DNA from: Nageia nagi
Lineage: Eukaryota > Pinophyta
Length of the DNA stretch: 64,000 nt
Assembly: GCA_050084985.1 (NCBI GenBank)
Contig: JBITNC010000001.1
Location: 138,074,001 to 138,138,000 of the forward strand
Direction of reading: 5' to 3'
Shown: positions 1 through 12,680 of the stretch, in pieces
How positions within the stretch are numbered: the stretch's first letter is position 1
How the letters are laid out: every line of letters begins with the position of its first letter
Made by a program: the position numbers and the translations under genes
Notes under the pieces: model-generated
Databases searched by the model: none
The model's input: the letters and a program-made list of their open reading frames with translations, nothing else
Told to the model about the DNA's origin: nothing

Positions 1-54
1 TAAGAAAAAATTCTTTAGCTTTTGTAATCCAAATGTAGTTTTTATCCAACAAGT

Positions 55-232
55 GTAGGGGGAGTTGGTGAGAGGGGTAGTTGTAATCTCTTGAGTTATT
101 CACAGAAGACCCCAGGTTCAAATCTCACCCCCTCACTTGCAAGTGGATATGTCTAATGTAATAAATGGTGGGTGTTAATTTCTTGCAATAATTCATTATG
201 TGAGAACATTATCTTCTTCATACAAAAAAAAA
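55..232 (+). mobile_element. tRNA-derived SINE, copy 1
   Basis: A short element of about 180 bp with a degenerate pol III box A in its first 30 bases and a clear box B (GGTTCAAATCT at about 117). It ends in a nine-A tail near 231. A homologous copy lies on the minus strand at 23457-23620, sharing the GAGTTGG-GAGAGGGG start, the box B block and the GGATATGT motif. Shared sequence, internal promoter boxes and A-tail support a SINE rather than a tRNA gene, since no cloverleaf can be drawn. No clear TSD was found for this copy. Confidence 0.65.
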
Positions 233-2722
233 TGCAATTTTGATCCTCAAGCTCACCTTTTGATGCGAGAGTAGAGTATACACATACTTGGACCCCTTGT
301 TTAGTGATTCTAACTAAAATATTATTTTCAAGCATTTTAAATTAGATGGTTATTTTATTTTTTCTTCATTTCTTATGTTAGGATAGAAAATAATACCTTA
401 ATCTTACTATAAATATTGAAAATTTATTTAAAATAATCAAATAATGAAATATATATGTAATAGTGGCATGATTAAATTAAGAACAAGAGAAAATAATAGA
501 CTACATAGACCTTATCAAACCTAAATTGATGATGAAATATAAACACATCATTCTTACTTGATGTGATGAAATAAAGCTAGATATGACTTGAAGAGGTTTG
601 TGATGACATACTCCTAAAATTTGGAACTTTAATCTTCTCAACTATGGTGCATTGACACAAAACACTTAATAGGTCATGTGGCATTGCATGATGTCATTTA
701 CACATTGAATATTGAACTTAATACCATATATTAACCATTTTTACGATAAAATTAGATCTAAATATGGTAGTGAAAGTACATAAGTAGTGATAACAATTTG
801 ACACAAATTCAAATGTAATAGGTGGTGGTGGTGCAAACCACTGATCACATCTAATAATGAGAATTTAAAAATGTATAGTATGCTCTATAAAGGTCTAAGA
901 TATAATTCTAAACCATAAAATTCTTCTTTTATAGATGAGCTCCTTCGTTGGCCATAAAATATCCCTTAATACTCCTTTAACCCCTCAACATAAAAGAGAA
1001 AAAAGGGAGATAATGAAGCATATTAGACTAACCAACATAATAATATCTCACATATACCAACAAAAAACATAAATTGATTACTTATTTTAGATACCTAAAA
1101 TATGATTTTTTAATATAAATTAAAAATAAAACTTAAGTGTATACACTTACCTTTTCTAAGGTTATGTTGTTCTAAGCTTTGTTTTCCTATATTTTTCAAA
1201 CTCGTGATTCTGAAGTGATCTATATAGGTTGCTTCAAGGGTTTGGAAATTATGAATGGAATTAGAAGGTATATTTTGGTCATGGATGAATTAAATATATG
1301 ATATTTGAAAGGCATGAATGTGGAGAGCAAGATATTGTTTCCCTTTGAAGATGGGAAATTTAGAAATGTTAAATCTAAAGGGGATATCATAGAATAAGAT
1401 GTCATATTACGAGGGTCTATTCATCAAGGTGTAATATTTAACTAATGAGTTGTCAAGGTGTTAAAAATATTTTTAAGATATTATTTTGATTTCTCAAATT
1501 CATCTTAAAATTGTTATAGGATGGAACATGTCATGTTCAACATAATAGATAAAGATGTACCCATTTTATATTAGAATTTGAATATGGTGGAAAATATAAC
1601 AATAATATATGAAATTATTAAAATACATTTTTATAGTTGGGAGTATGTTATGTAGTATTTCATATGTTATTGGATAGAATTTGGTTATTGTAGGATGAAC
1701 TAAGAATATTGTATTACTTTCAATTTCATACAATGGGTTTGGATTTTATTTGAGTAATTGATTATCTACTTCTTTACCCTATATAAGATTTTGTGCTAGG
1801 TCAATGAGGATATAGTTGAGGAAATATTTTGAAGGTAATCATCATTAGAAAATGAGTTATTTTATTAATTTGATATATTTATGGTTAATATACAAAATAA
1901 TCAATATTTCTAGGATTTTTGTATCTATATTGGTAATACAAACATTCTTAAAATAAGGGTTTTAAAAGTACCACATACCTTTTACAACCTTAGCATATTC
2001 AATGCATGCAAAATAAAAGATTTAAAATAGTAGGAACTAAGAGGGTCTTTGGAAGCATCCTTTACAAATAAACCTTAAAAATATAAAATAAAACACAACA
2101 CAACATAGAAACTTTGAGATAGTTTAGATAAAACTTAACACCCAATAACACATAGGATCTTTGAGATAATTTAGGGGATGTAATTCCCCTTAACCTTACC
2201 TAAAGTTGGGGTTTTTAGGATCATAAAATTCCCCTTGGAGATCCCCAAAGCTAGGAGTCTTTAGTCTTCATATTTCCTTTATGATCATCAATCCATGCAT
2301 CATACACCTATTTTGCATAAAAAAATCCACCTTGGTGGAGAAAATTTAAGTATGTAGAAGTTCCTTGCATTCATATCTTCATTTAGGCATCTCTTCCAAA
2401 GGGGATCCAATAACCCTCATCATATTCAAGCTAGGTATATCCTTGAAGGTCAAGGATTTTCTCTTTTTAGGCTATTAGAGGTTTGACTCATTAGAAAGAT
2501 CCTCCTTCATACTGAGAATTTCTTGAGCCTATTCTTCTTGTTTATTCCATATCACCCTGGAGGTGACACTACTACATCTTACCAACACTCCATGAGTGAC
2601 CATAAACCTAGTTTCTTTTAACAAATTAGGCTCTTCCTTGGTTGGGGCAAAGTTCTCATCCTCCCCTTCAACTAAATTCTTTCCTCATTCATCTTTTACT
2701 CACTATCATTTGAATCAACATA
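233..2722. other. AT-rich intergenic DNA, nothing recognised
   Basis: No open frame, RNA gene or terminal-repeat pair could be supported on either strand. A 61-codon minus-strand frame at 1220-1405 has no recognisable motif. The stretch is probably decayed repeat DNA. Confidence 0.5.
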
Positions 2723-2725
2723 ATT

Positions 2726-2757
2726 CACTACTAAAAAACCCCCAATTTGGTCCTTTT
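2726..2757 (+). repeat. CACTA left terminal inverted repeat
   Basis: Starts with the CACTACTA signature and shares the CAATTTG and TCCTTTT blocks with the inverted right end at about 31600-31635. The match is imperfect beyond the first eight bases. Confidence 0.8.
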
Positions 2758-3060
2758 CTGCATCAAAATGTAGTGTATTTGTTTTTAAGCTTTTCACTAA
2801 AAATTGATGCAAATTTAGACACAATTAACCCAATAGATTTTGCATCTCTTTTTGTATCCTGTTTATGTCCTTTTTTGCATCTAATTTTGTGTTTTTAGGA
2901 GTTTATTTTTGTATCAAAATGCATCATTCTACATCATTTTTTTGCACTATTTGATGTCCTTTTTTTTATTTTTGCAAGTTAAATTCCATCATATTTTGCA
3001 TCTTATTACATCTAAATTTGCATCGTTAAGGGTCTTTTTTGTGTCAATTTATTAAGATTT
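2755..3060 (+). repeat. CACTA left subterminal repeats
   Basis: About ten short copies of GCATC or its variants (TTTTGCATC, TTTGTATC, CTACATC) occur in both orientations. The same motif set recurs beside the right TIR. In characterised CACTA elements such subterminal repeats bind the accessory transposase protein; that role is inferred here. Confidence 0.6.
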
Positions 3061-3129
3061 TATTTTTAAATAATTAATATAATTTTATTAATACAATAAT
3101 TAAAATGTATTATAATTATTGATAAAAGT

Positions 3130-3320
3130 TTATAATATCCAAATCAAAATATATACATCAAAATGATAACATATACATTAAAAAAAAAGATAACATCTAC
3201 ATCAAAATATATGCCAAAATGATATATATATATATATACATATCAAAATGATATACATATATGTCTATATCATTACATACACATCATATAGTACATCAAA
3301 ATGATATAATGGTGTTCACA
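3130..3320. repeat. AT-rich minisatellite with (TA)n
   Basis: Imperfect repeats built on ATACATCAAAATGATA recur about six times, with a short pure TA run near 3220-3236. The array lies just inside the subterminal repeats and just beyond the 3' end of the minus-strand gene relic. Confidence 0.6.
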
Positions 3321-3333
3321 TCATGAGTATGTA

Positions 3334-4330
3334 CTAGTATTTGATATCAATATCCTCACTAGATGACTCACTCCATTAGCCACTACTTGACTCATGATGA
3401 CCTAAGCCATTACTTGACCCACTAGGTGACTTTCTAGCTAACTCGCTAGCCTACTCATCATGATCATTGTCATCATGTGATCCAAAAATATCCTCTTAAT
3501 GAACATCATCATTTGGTTCCCTCAATGGTTTATGACGCTTAGTCACTTGTAGGTCAAGCTGCTCTATTTGACCCTGCAATGCACCCTGTATGATGCACTC
3601 GCTTGCGATGCACCCTATAAATATATAATAAGAAAATAAATATTAGTAAATAATCAAACTTATCAAGAATATGAATGATCACCTACAACAAATTCATATG
3701 CCTTTATTAATTAAAATAATTATAATTACTTACATGAGCATTTGGCATGTCCTTTAGGGCTTGTGTGATGCTAAATTATCATTCATTATCATTAGAGAAT
3801 CAATTGAAATCTCTCAATTACAAAAAAAAAGGTAATTAGTAATATATTAAAAAATATTTATCTATTCATTTTCAAAAATTAAATATCATTGAAAATCACA
3901 TGCACTAAATGGATTTACGAATTGGGTATCCATAAATCTCCTACCTTCACTTCATGTCTAATGCATAATACTATGTTCCAATTTGGCAATTCAAGACTTC
4001 ATCACTTTTTCTTACAATATCTCCTTACCTTCTAATTTCCTCTTATCAACCTCGACCGCCAAATCTTCTTATGAAATAATTAATTAGTATTATATTAAAA
4101 AATCAATTAATTAGGTCCAAATATTAAATATTAAGGAAATTATTATGTACCTTTTTATGGATGTGAACTGGTTTCATTGCTAAGTTTCTTTGATTAGGGA
4201 TAAGTTTCATCACTTTTCATGTCCTATGATCTCTAATCCTTTTGAGATTCAATCCTTCCTGTTAGAGTGCTTTCTGCTCACTTCACCCTTCACCAAATTC
4301 ATGTTTCAAATTTGTTCTTATTCTTTTTTT
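3334..4330 (-). pseudogene. CACTA accessory gene relic (second transposase gene?)
   Basis: The minus strand reads as a hydrophilic frame ending at a TAG at 3334-3336. It is acidic, rich in Ser, Asp and His at the C-terminus, and preceded by a Gln/Leu-rich stretch (GALQGQIEQLDLQ) that could form a coiled coil. A plausible splice acceptor lies at about 3615 and a donor (GTAAGT) at 3728-3733. Farther upstream, around 4230-4300, a short frame reads GEVSRKHSNRKD, faintly like the second plant En/Spm gene family (Ptta/En/Spm, transposase_24 type). Several in-frame stops are present. Identity rests mainly on position inside the CACTA TIRs and on composition. It reads away from the TNP2 gene. Confidence 0.35.
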
Positions 4331-7300
4331 TTGCTACAAAATATACAAATTATAAAAAATTAGTTTATGTCTTGAAATATTTAATGAAATAAATCCAAAC
4401 ATACAAACCAAAAAATGATGCAAATAATAAAAAAATATACATACCAAAATCATCTTACTTTTTCCATGGCTTACCAAGTGTTTCTGCAAATTCTAGTATT
4501 TAACCATTCTTGAGTGCTTTGTAAAAAAATAAACCTAAAAAATAATTGAAAGCTTGTTAGTAAATAAATATATTAATTTATATTTTTCAAACATAAACTA
4601 TTATCATTTTCATCTTTTAGGACCTTTCCATTCGATTTCACAAAAAATTGAGGATTTTTGGATCCTTGAGTCATTTTCAACCTAGATTGTTGATTTATCA
4701 ACTATGCATATATGCATGAATCACATCACAATATGCTTCAAAATAAAAAATTAAAATAATTTTTCATTACTTTTTAATAAATTAAGATATTAAATGATTA
4801 CATGTCCTACTTAATGAAATATATATAGTATTATTGGATCTTATGTTGATATTACATAATACATATGGATACTTAATAGCTTGTTTTATTTTTTTGTAAA
4901 TTCATCTTTATCTTTATCTGCAGTGTTTCTTTTTATCTTGATCTTTATCATCCCATATATGGTTGATGGTGATCATAGTTAAAATAAAGTAAACAAAAGT
5001 TTATTGATGTTAATATTATAGAATAAAAAACCACTATCTAATTTGCATTCTACTATAATTCATCAAAATATATACACAACAATGTATGAACTACTTGATA
5101 TGCATACAAAAATAACATAAATATTTTCCATTGTACAACTCTGAAAAAAATAGGCATAAAAATAAAAAGTTATGTATATGCATCATTTGAAAAAAAAAAG
5201 GTATAAAATCATGAATTCTTCAATAATAGGGATCCCTTATTAGTGATGACTAAGGAACACTAAAGGCAACATGAATTAATCAAAAACCCATTTCATTTTA
5301 CATATCTTAATAGTCTCTTACACTTTCTTTATGCTTTGTATAAGAAAGGTACTAATAATTTTAATGGGGATAGGAGCCACTAAGAGGATGAGTAGGTTCA
5401 TCACTCACTTGATGCATTTGACATAAAGTATCATCCCTTTTCAATGATAATTGATAAGTGAGTTAAATCAATTTTGTATGGTGGAGCATAATGGGTATTA
5501 TAGGTTTTGTAAACCATGGTTATGTTTTCCATCTATTTTGAGTTTAATCCATCATTTTATTGTAGATAGAGACATGATTATATGAAAACCATGTACCCTA
5601 GACTATTATATATTCTTGACAAATTTGAATGAGGGTTTTATTTTCAGTAATGTTATCCTTTATGCCTTTTGTATAGCTTGTCTAAAATAGGTCTCTTGAG
5701 AATAGAATGTTGAATACTAACTATAGAAATCATCAAATACTCTATGTATGAGTGTGGAGGGCTATTGATTATAATTCACTATAACAAAAACCTAAGATTA
5801 CTCATATGTGTGTTCTTTTATATGACTATTAGTTGTTATGTTATTATTTCCTTTTGATTTGTAATTTATAGGTTCTCTTGTAATTTATTTGATGAAATTT
5901 CAACTTAGTTGTAAGGTTGTAAGGATAGTTAGTAATTTCAATTTAGATATATGTTTCAAAATCTAATACTTATATCATCGATAGAAATTAAAAAATTTAT
6001 GTTTAATATTTTTTGTATTTAACTAGTAGAGGTTGTTGTAGGTGGTTATACATTCATTACACCATATCGGGCTAGGACTTATTTGACAAAATGTTAGGTG
6101 ATTTTATCCATGTCATGTTTGTTAAAATGTTTGGTGTATTTGAATTGTAGCTATGATATTAATTAATAATTAATGGGTAATTCATATTTTTTATTAGTTT
6201 TCTTCTAACATTAAATTTTTTTATTATTGCATTGTATTACAACTTGCATCAAAAATTATTTGCACCCTTCATTACATGATTACATAGGTCAAATGAGGCT
6301 AGATCCTTCCTTGATCCTATAGTAGGATGATTAAGGATTATCTTTCATATGATTGGAAGATTATTTTGGTTCTACCAAAGAAAAGAACTTATAAGATAAC
6401 ACATTGAATGATTTAAGGTTTATTGTTCTCATATGGAAGCTTAAGGGTGAACTTCTAGTCTTATGGTTAGGTAGGTTCCATTCACTTGGAGCCTTATGGA
6501 TCATTATGTAGATTGCATAAAGGGTAGGTCAATTTGAGAAAGAAATATTTAAATATTAATGGTTTTAATTTATTTCAATTCACTTATGTTATGTTTGTAT
6601 GTAATTATTATGTTAAATTTTAAATGAAAAATAATTTACAATAAAATGGATATTCACATACTTCAAATACATAACAATAAATTTGTTAGAATTTCATTAA
6701 AATGCATATCCTTTTATTTTGCTAAAATTTGATTAATTTGTTAAAATTATGTATTAATCTAGGGAGCACTAACCATGTATGCCCAACTTCACAACCATGC
6801 TAAACACACCTATTATTATAATACTCAAATTGAGAGCCATATAATTACATAATTATATTTGTAATTTATTATGATAAACACACTAATTTCTTGTTGGTGC
6901 AATACTTGCATAATTACAAACTGAATTATGAGCAAAAGAATTAAGGTTTTGGAGAATAAAGAAGCAAGTGGAGTTTGAAAGTTCCAAAAAAATCCATGGT
7001 ATTTTTTCTTTTTTTATGTGGTTGCTAATTCATTTTAGGATTTGAGAGAATTTCATAGCTATGTCCTACTATAATTTCATGGGTGCATGGTTGGGAATTT
7101 CAAAAGGATATTCTTATTTTTAAAACCTTTTTAGGTTTTTTATAGTTTACATTTGAAAACCCTCTCAAATTAGCAAACCTTAGCAAATTAAGTGTCAATT
7201 TATGAGAAATTAAAAAATGCAAGTAGCAATGTATTTACCTCTTTAGAAATATCGAATGATAAAGAAGAAATTAGTTAGAAACCCTTTATCTTATAAGAAA

Positions 7301-7490
7301 ATGGAAAATCCTTAGTAAAAATTAAAAACATGCTAAAAAATAAAAAAAAATACCAACTAAAAATTGAGTTAAATCATCTATGATTGAAGTTAAATGAGGT
7401 AGAAGAATACTTGCTTGGTGCTCTCCCACTTAGAAATGAGTTTTAAACCCCCTTTAACCCACAAACAACTCTGATGAAAATGATAGGTGA
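4331..7490. other. CACTA interior, no gene recognised
   Basis: AT-rich sequence with no supported frame on either strand. It may contain upstream exons or introns of the minus-strand accessory gene, but decay is too advanced to trace them. Confidence 0.4.
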
Positions 7491-7499
7491 CTATTTTTT

Positions 7500-7620
7500 A
7501 ATTTTTGAGTTGTTAGTGTAATCCAATGCAAAAAAGGACACAAATTTGTGTTCTTTTTTGTGTCTAAAATTGCATTAAAAAAATTTTGAATGAAAGAGTT
7601 TTAAATTAAAATGGAAGAAA
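7500..7620. repeat. Internal cluster of CACTA-subterminal-like motifs
   Basis: Motifs such as AAAAAAGGACACAAATTTGTG and TTTTTTGTGTCTAAAATTGC resemble the subterminal repeats at 2755-3060 and 31430-31600, although the site is 4.8 kb from the left end. It lies next to the apparent 3' end of the inserted LINE. Confidence 0.4.
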
Positions 7621-9120
7621 AGCTACATCAAACAAATACAATGGGTGGACATGTTCACACCCCTAGCACCTCATGAAGCCCAAAAAAGGACAAACTGCAT
7701 TAAGAAGAAAACCTCATAAAGAGAAAATAACTACCACCTCCATGTGGCAACACTAGACACAAACTAGACCAATAGCAACATTAAACAATAATAATAACTA
7801 CCCACTCAACCTAGTGGGGAAAAATGCATTTAACCTTCATTCATAGAGAAGGGTGTGGTAGTAGGCATGAAACTGATAGGCAATGCACCAGGTAGGGCTG
7901 ATGTGGTGACCTCATCATTACCCATTCCATTCCTCTACTCCTCATTGTGCTTCCACACATTCTTTAGAATTCTTGACCAATGAGTCACGTCCAAAGTTTC
8001 TTGAAATTGGTGCCATTTAGGACCACCTTTGAAATATGAGGCAACCCATACCTTTGTTGTGATATGATGCTCATTAAGGTTTGTATTAACTATGTTGTGC
8101 CATCCTCCAATAGCTCCTTCTACCCAACCCTAGCCAGCAGGTTGGCAAGAAGAGTTAGCAGCAACATCCCATCAAAGAAATGGAGGTAGACTATGTTGAG
8201 GCTCCCAGCCTTGATTGTTCCATCCAATCAATGGTGGGGGGCTCTTAGTACTATGTGGAGGCAATTATGAACCATGAGCAAAGCTTAAATCCCTTCGATA
8301 TCACTCCCATGATAGGGGGAAATAACGTTGCTTAGAGCATGAGCATGAACATCCATGTCAAAGGAGGGAGAAGGGAACTCAGCTCATGAAGCAAGGAGCA
8401 TTCCCCCACTGATTGAGAAGATCTTGCAAATGGTTGATATCCAATGCTATTTTTTTGACTTATGCTTGAATCTAAAACTAGACATCATAGAAAATGGTTA
8501 GCTTATCTACCTTTCCACTCTACTAGAATAGATGAACATTTGAATCTTTAGAGTTGTAGAATGGGCACACAAGGTTGACAACCCCCAGATGGCTAAGGTG
8601 ATTGCCTAAGGGAAAACTATGAAATATCATACTTCAAACAAAAAGTTCTTTTTAGGCTCAATGTAGCTAGTCCATAGGGTATTGAAATGAATTCTCCATT
8701 CTTGGGAAGTGGAAGATAACCCCCATCGCTCATTAAGCTTGGGGTTCATGGGTAGGTTGGGAGAGAGCCAATTGTAACCCAACTTGGAATTCTAATTATA
8801 AATAGACACTCCTAAGATCCACTTCCATTCATTCCACCATGAATACTATGAACTTTGCCCCAACTTAGGCCAAAGAGAAAATGGAGTGCAGTTTAGGACT
8901 GCCTCATAAGTATCTTTATCTTTTGGTTTTAAAGCAAATTTGGATATGAAGGTTTCCCAAGGAATCCAACCTTTGGAAAAGTAATAAAAAAAAATCATTA
9001 AGGGAGGAAATCCCTTTTTTATAAAATTATTTGGCACAAATCCATTGGATAGAGGCCAAAGGTTGGTTTTGAACTATGATGATAGGGGACCACCAAACAC
9101 TCAAAGAAGCCAGAGTAATA

Positions 9121-10030
9121 GGGATCATTTTAGCCACAAATATTTGCTAATAAGTGAATTTTAAAGTTTCCTAAAATTAAAATTGGTGAATTTTTTGAGT
9201 TACAATAACACCCTTATCACCAAATTTTTTTATTTGTTATTTTTTCAGACCAGGTTGCTAAGTTAAATCAATATTTTAAATTAAATTTTTAGTTTTTCAT
9301 TGATATTTAGAAATAATAAATAGCCAACTTCACCTTGAAATTATAAATTACTATTTATATTTAGACTAAATTGCCTAATATAAATATATAGCATCCTAGT
9401 ATCAATAGCATTCTGCTACCTCTCGATAGCATCCTACTGCCTTTTGATAGTACAATATCATCACTCAATAGCCTTTGGATAGTAGACTGCTACAACCTAA
9501 AGGTAGATTGCTATCGCTTAGAGGTAGACTACTACCACCTAGAGGCAAACTACTATAGCTTGGAGGTAGACTACTATCGCCTAGTAGCAAAATGCTACCA
9601 CCAAGAGGCAAATTGCTACCACTTGGAGGTAGATTACTAGCACCCAATAGTAGACTACTACCACCTAGAGGTAGATTGCTACTACCCAAAGATAGATTAC
9701 TATTACCTAGAGGTAGACTACAACCACACAAAGGTAGATTGCTACTATCTAAAGGTAGACTACCACCCAAAATAGATTGCTACTGCCTGATAGCAAATTG
9801 GTATTGCCCAATAGCATATTACCATTGCTTAATAAAAGAATGGTGTCACTCAGTAGTAGGATGCTACAAAACTCATTAAATTTGCCAAAAAAAATCTATA
9901 TGAATTTTATTTTAGCTTCAAATTCACCTTTATAATTTTTACAAATTTTCTTAAAATCGCCTTACATACAAATCTTATTCGCCAAAAATTTTCTATGTTA
10001 CTTTTGATGAAGGGCTCTTAAAATGATCCC
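9121..10030. mobile_element. Non-autonomous TIR element (TA target) inserted in LINE ORF2
   Basis: Perfect 12-bp terminal inverted repeats, GGGATCATTTTA at 9121-9132 and its reverse complement at 10019-10030, are flanked by TA on both sides (9119-9120, 10031-10032). Looser inverted similarity continues inward (GTGAATTT blocks near 9152 and 9920). LINE coding similarity resumes outside both ends. The 910-bp element has no coding frame and its centre is a minisatellite. TA duplication fits Tc1/mariner-like or Stowaway-like elements, but the TIR matches no family I can name. Confidence 0.55.
9395..9860. repeat. 24-bp minisatellite, about 19 units
   Basis: Degenerate units of about 24 bp centred on CTACCACCTAGAGGTAGA. 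Because the period is a multiple of three, both strands show repetitive open frames (SNLPLGGS-like on minus, GRLLPPR-like on plus). These are by-products of the repeat and not genes. The array fills the middle of the 9121-10030 TIR element. Confidence 0.8.
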
Positions 10031-12070
10031 TATAAAGCAACCCCTTGATGTCTATTAACATAATTCCATCAAAGCCAAGGCTTAATACTTTCTCAGGCTT
10101 TTCAGATGCTCTTATAAATAAATGACCCTAGAGTCTTAATAAAAATAGGAGCAAAAATTAACAAAGGGAAGTTCAAATCCTTCTAAGATTTTCCTCCAAG
10201 AGGAAGTCTTTAGGGAATACAATGCATTAGAAGCACTTTCCATGCCTCTAAACCTTAAAGAGATTGAGATACCCACTTGGCACTCAAGGCTACTCCTTGC
10301 TTATAGTAGTCAAAGAGCCCCATGTCACCTTTGGTCTTAGGTAGATAATAGAAATCCCATGCAACACGATGAAAGCCCTTCTTGTCTTTATTGCTAGCCT
10401 ATAAAAAATCTCTAAGGATTTTTTCCAACTTTTTGTAACAATTCTGTGAAGGGACCCAACAAGACGAGTAATAAACATGCATAGAAGCAAAAATTTTGGA
10501 ACAAATCAAGAACTTCCCAACTAGAGATAATTTCTTGGTAATCTAGTGAGAAAGCTTTTTTTCCACTTGTTGCAAAACATAATTCCAAAGTTGGGCTGAA
10601 TTGCTTTGGAAAGGAAAGGGAACCCCCAAAAAGTTAAACATTTCTCCAAGGGAAGTCCACTACCATTCAAAGGTGGAGAGCCAATTTGAGCATTCTAATT
10701 GTGCCTATCTGTAACAAGATGTCTTTCTCCATTGAAAGTTGGAGCCTGAATCTTTACAAAAAGTGTTAAAGTATTCAAAAGCTTGAATCATAGAGTTCCT
10801 ATCTTCCTAAAGAGTAAGAAAGGAATCATCCACAAAATGGTCATTAATTAATTGTCCCCCATTACTAGGAAGGGAAATGCTCTTGACTAGCTTATGAAAG
10901 GCTTTATCAGCTAGTAAATAGCTAAAAGCTTCAATGGTTAAAACATAAAGTGAAGGAGCAAGAGGACACCCCTATCTGACTAACCTGAAGAGGCTAATGG
11001 CAACATACTAGACCCCATCAAGGGTAAGAACTATCATGGTATCAATAAAGAGCATTTGAACTGAATCCAAAAAGATTGGGCCATAGGGCTTTAAGCATGG
11101 CCAAAATAAAATACCACTCAATTTTATCATAGGCTTTTTCAAAGTCAATTTTGATAAAATGAGTGTCTTATTGAGATGAGCAAGCCCATTCCATACCTTC
11201 CCAGACTACAATGACATTATCAAGGATATATTGGCTCTTGATAAAGCTAGTTTGCTTCAGGTGAACTATCTGAGGTAGCAAATTTCAAAGCTTGAGGGCC
11301 AAAACCTTGGCAATAATTTCATAACTAACGTTGAGAAGGGTGATATGCCTCTAACTAGAAATAAACTCCAAGTCTCCCATATTTGGAATGAACTTTATGT
11401 TTCCTTGGTTAATAATGGATGCTAAAGATCCTACTATAAGGCCTCTAGATATACATAAAGGAGGTTGAGGCAAACAACATCTCAAAGCTTCTTATAAAAT
11501 TCATAATGAAATCCATCAAGTCCAAGATATTTCTCATTTTTCATACACTCCAAGGCTAATTTCAAATCCTCTAGAGAAAACCTAAAATCATAGACCTTTA
11601 TTTGAGTTGGAAAGAGCTTAGTGGGAACTACTCTACAACATTCATTCAAAGCATGATGTCAATCCTTAGTCAACTCTTGAGAAGTGAATACTTGATAGCA
11701 ATGTTTAGTAAATCCCTTAGCAATAGTCAATGGATCAGTAACATGAATCTCCTCATCAAGGATGGCTTTGAATTGTGTTATCATTCGATGGGGATAAAGT
11801 TTCTAAAAGAACTCTTTGGAAACTTGATCACCCACTTTGAGCTAATGGATTTGAGCTTGAATTTGGGATCCTTTAGCTTTAAATATTTCCACCTTTTTGA
11901 GCTCATGCCTAATAGTAACAGAATGTTTTTATAGAGAACATTCATTGGGTCCACTTCTAAGCACATGGAGGATAGCTCAAACTCCTCTTGAAGAGCATTA
12001 TTTGAGTGCTTTCAAATATGGGCAAGTTTAACACCTAGCATCCTAAGCACCAAGGAGGTCCATAGAATGG

Positions 12071-12150
12071 CATCATTTGATTCGTAATCATCAGATGCTT
12101 ATAGCATACTCATCATTTGATTCGTAATCATCAAATGCTTATAGCATACT
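12071..12150. repeat. 40-bp tandem duplication
   Basis: Two adjacent copies starting CATCATTTGATTCGTAATC at 12071 and 12111 differ at one position. They lie where LINE coding similarity breaks off. Confidence 0.85.
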
Positions 12151-12680
12151 CGAATCCTCACTTACAAATTTGAACAAAAATAGTGAACCATTATGAGATC
12201 ATACAAATTGCATATAAAATTGAAAGTTTCATAATGTGAATCACAAACTAGCAATATCAAACACACAATAAGATCAACATAATGATTTTACCTTGGTTCA
12301 CCCAATGGCTACTAATCCAGGATGGAGTTAGAGCCTTATCTTCTCATTGTCTATGGATATTACAATATTACATGCATAGAGAAATACCATCAACACAATG
12401 GCTATATAATCTCCTATAATTACCATAATCTCCTATAGCAAGAAGGAATAATCTCAAAATTACAATAATTCTAGAATGACTCTTGGTCTTCCTTAAAACT
12501 ATTACAATCATTAAGAATCAAGAATGAGATAAACCATTAAATAAGCCTTTAAAACACTCTAAAACATTATCCAAGGAACATGAACTACTCAGTCTCCCAA
12601 AATGCTACTATCTCTTCAAATTCCCCTTCTGATTCATCAAGATGAACGTTGTTAGCAACCTAAAATTAGCAATTTGCATG
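12151..12680. other. Probable insertion in the LINE linker, unidentified
   Basis: LINE coding similarity stops near 12070 and resumes near 12700. The AT-rich DNA between has no frame. LTR-like wording (for example ACCTTGGTTCACCCAATGG near 12290) suggests a solo LTR on the minus strand, but no TG/CA ends with a TSD could be fixed. Confidence 0.35.

Noticed and set aside
9465-9879. Two opposing open frames with SNLPLGGS-like and GRLLPPR-like repeats
   Set aside because: Both arise from the 24-bp minisatellite and neither has a domain or promoter.
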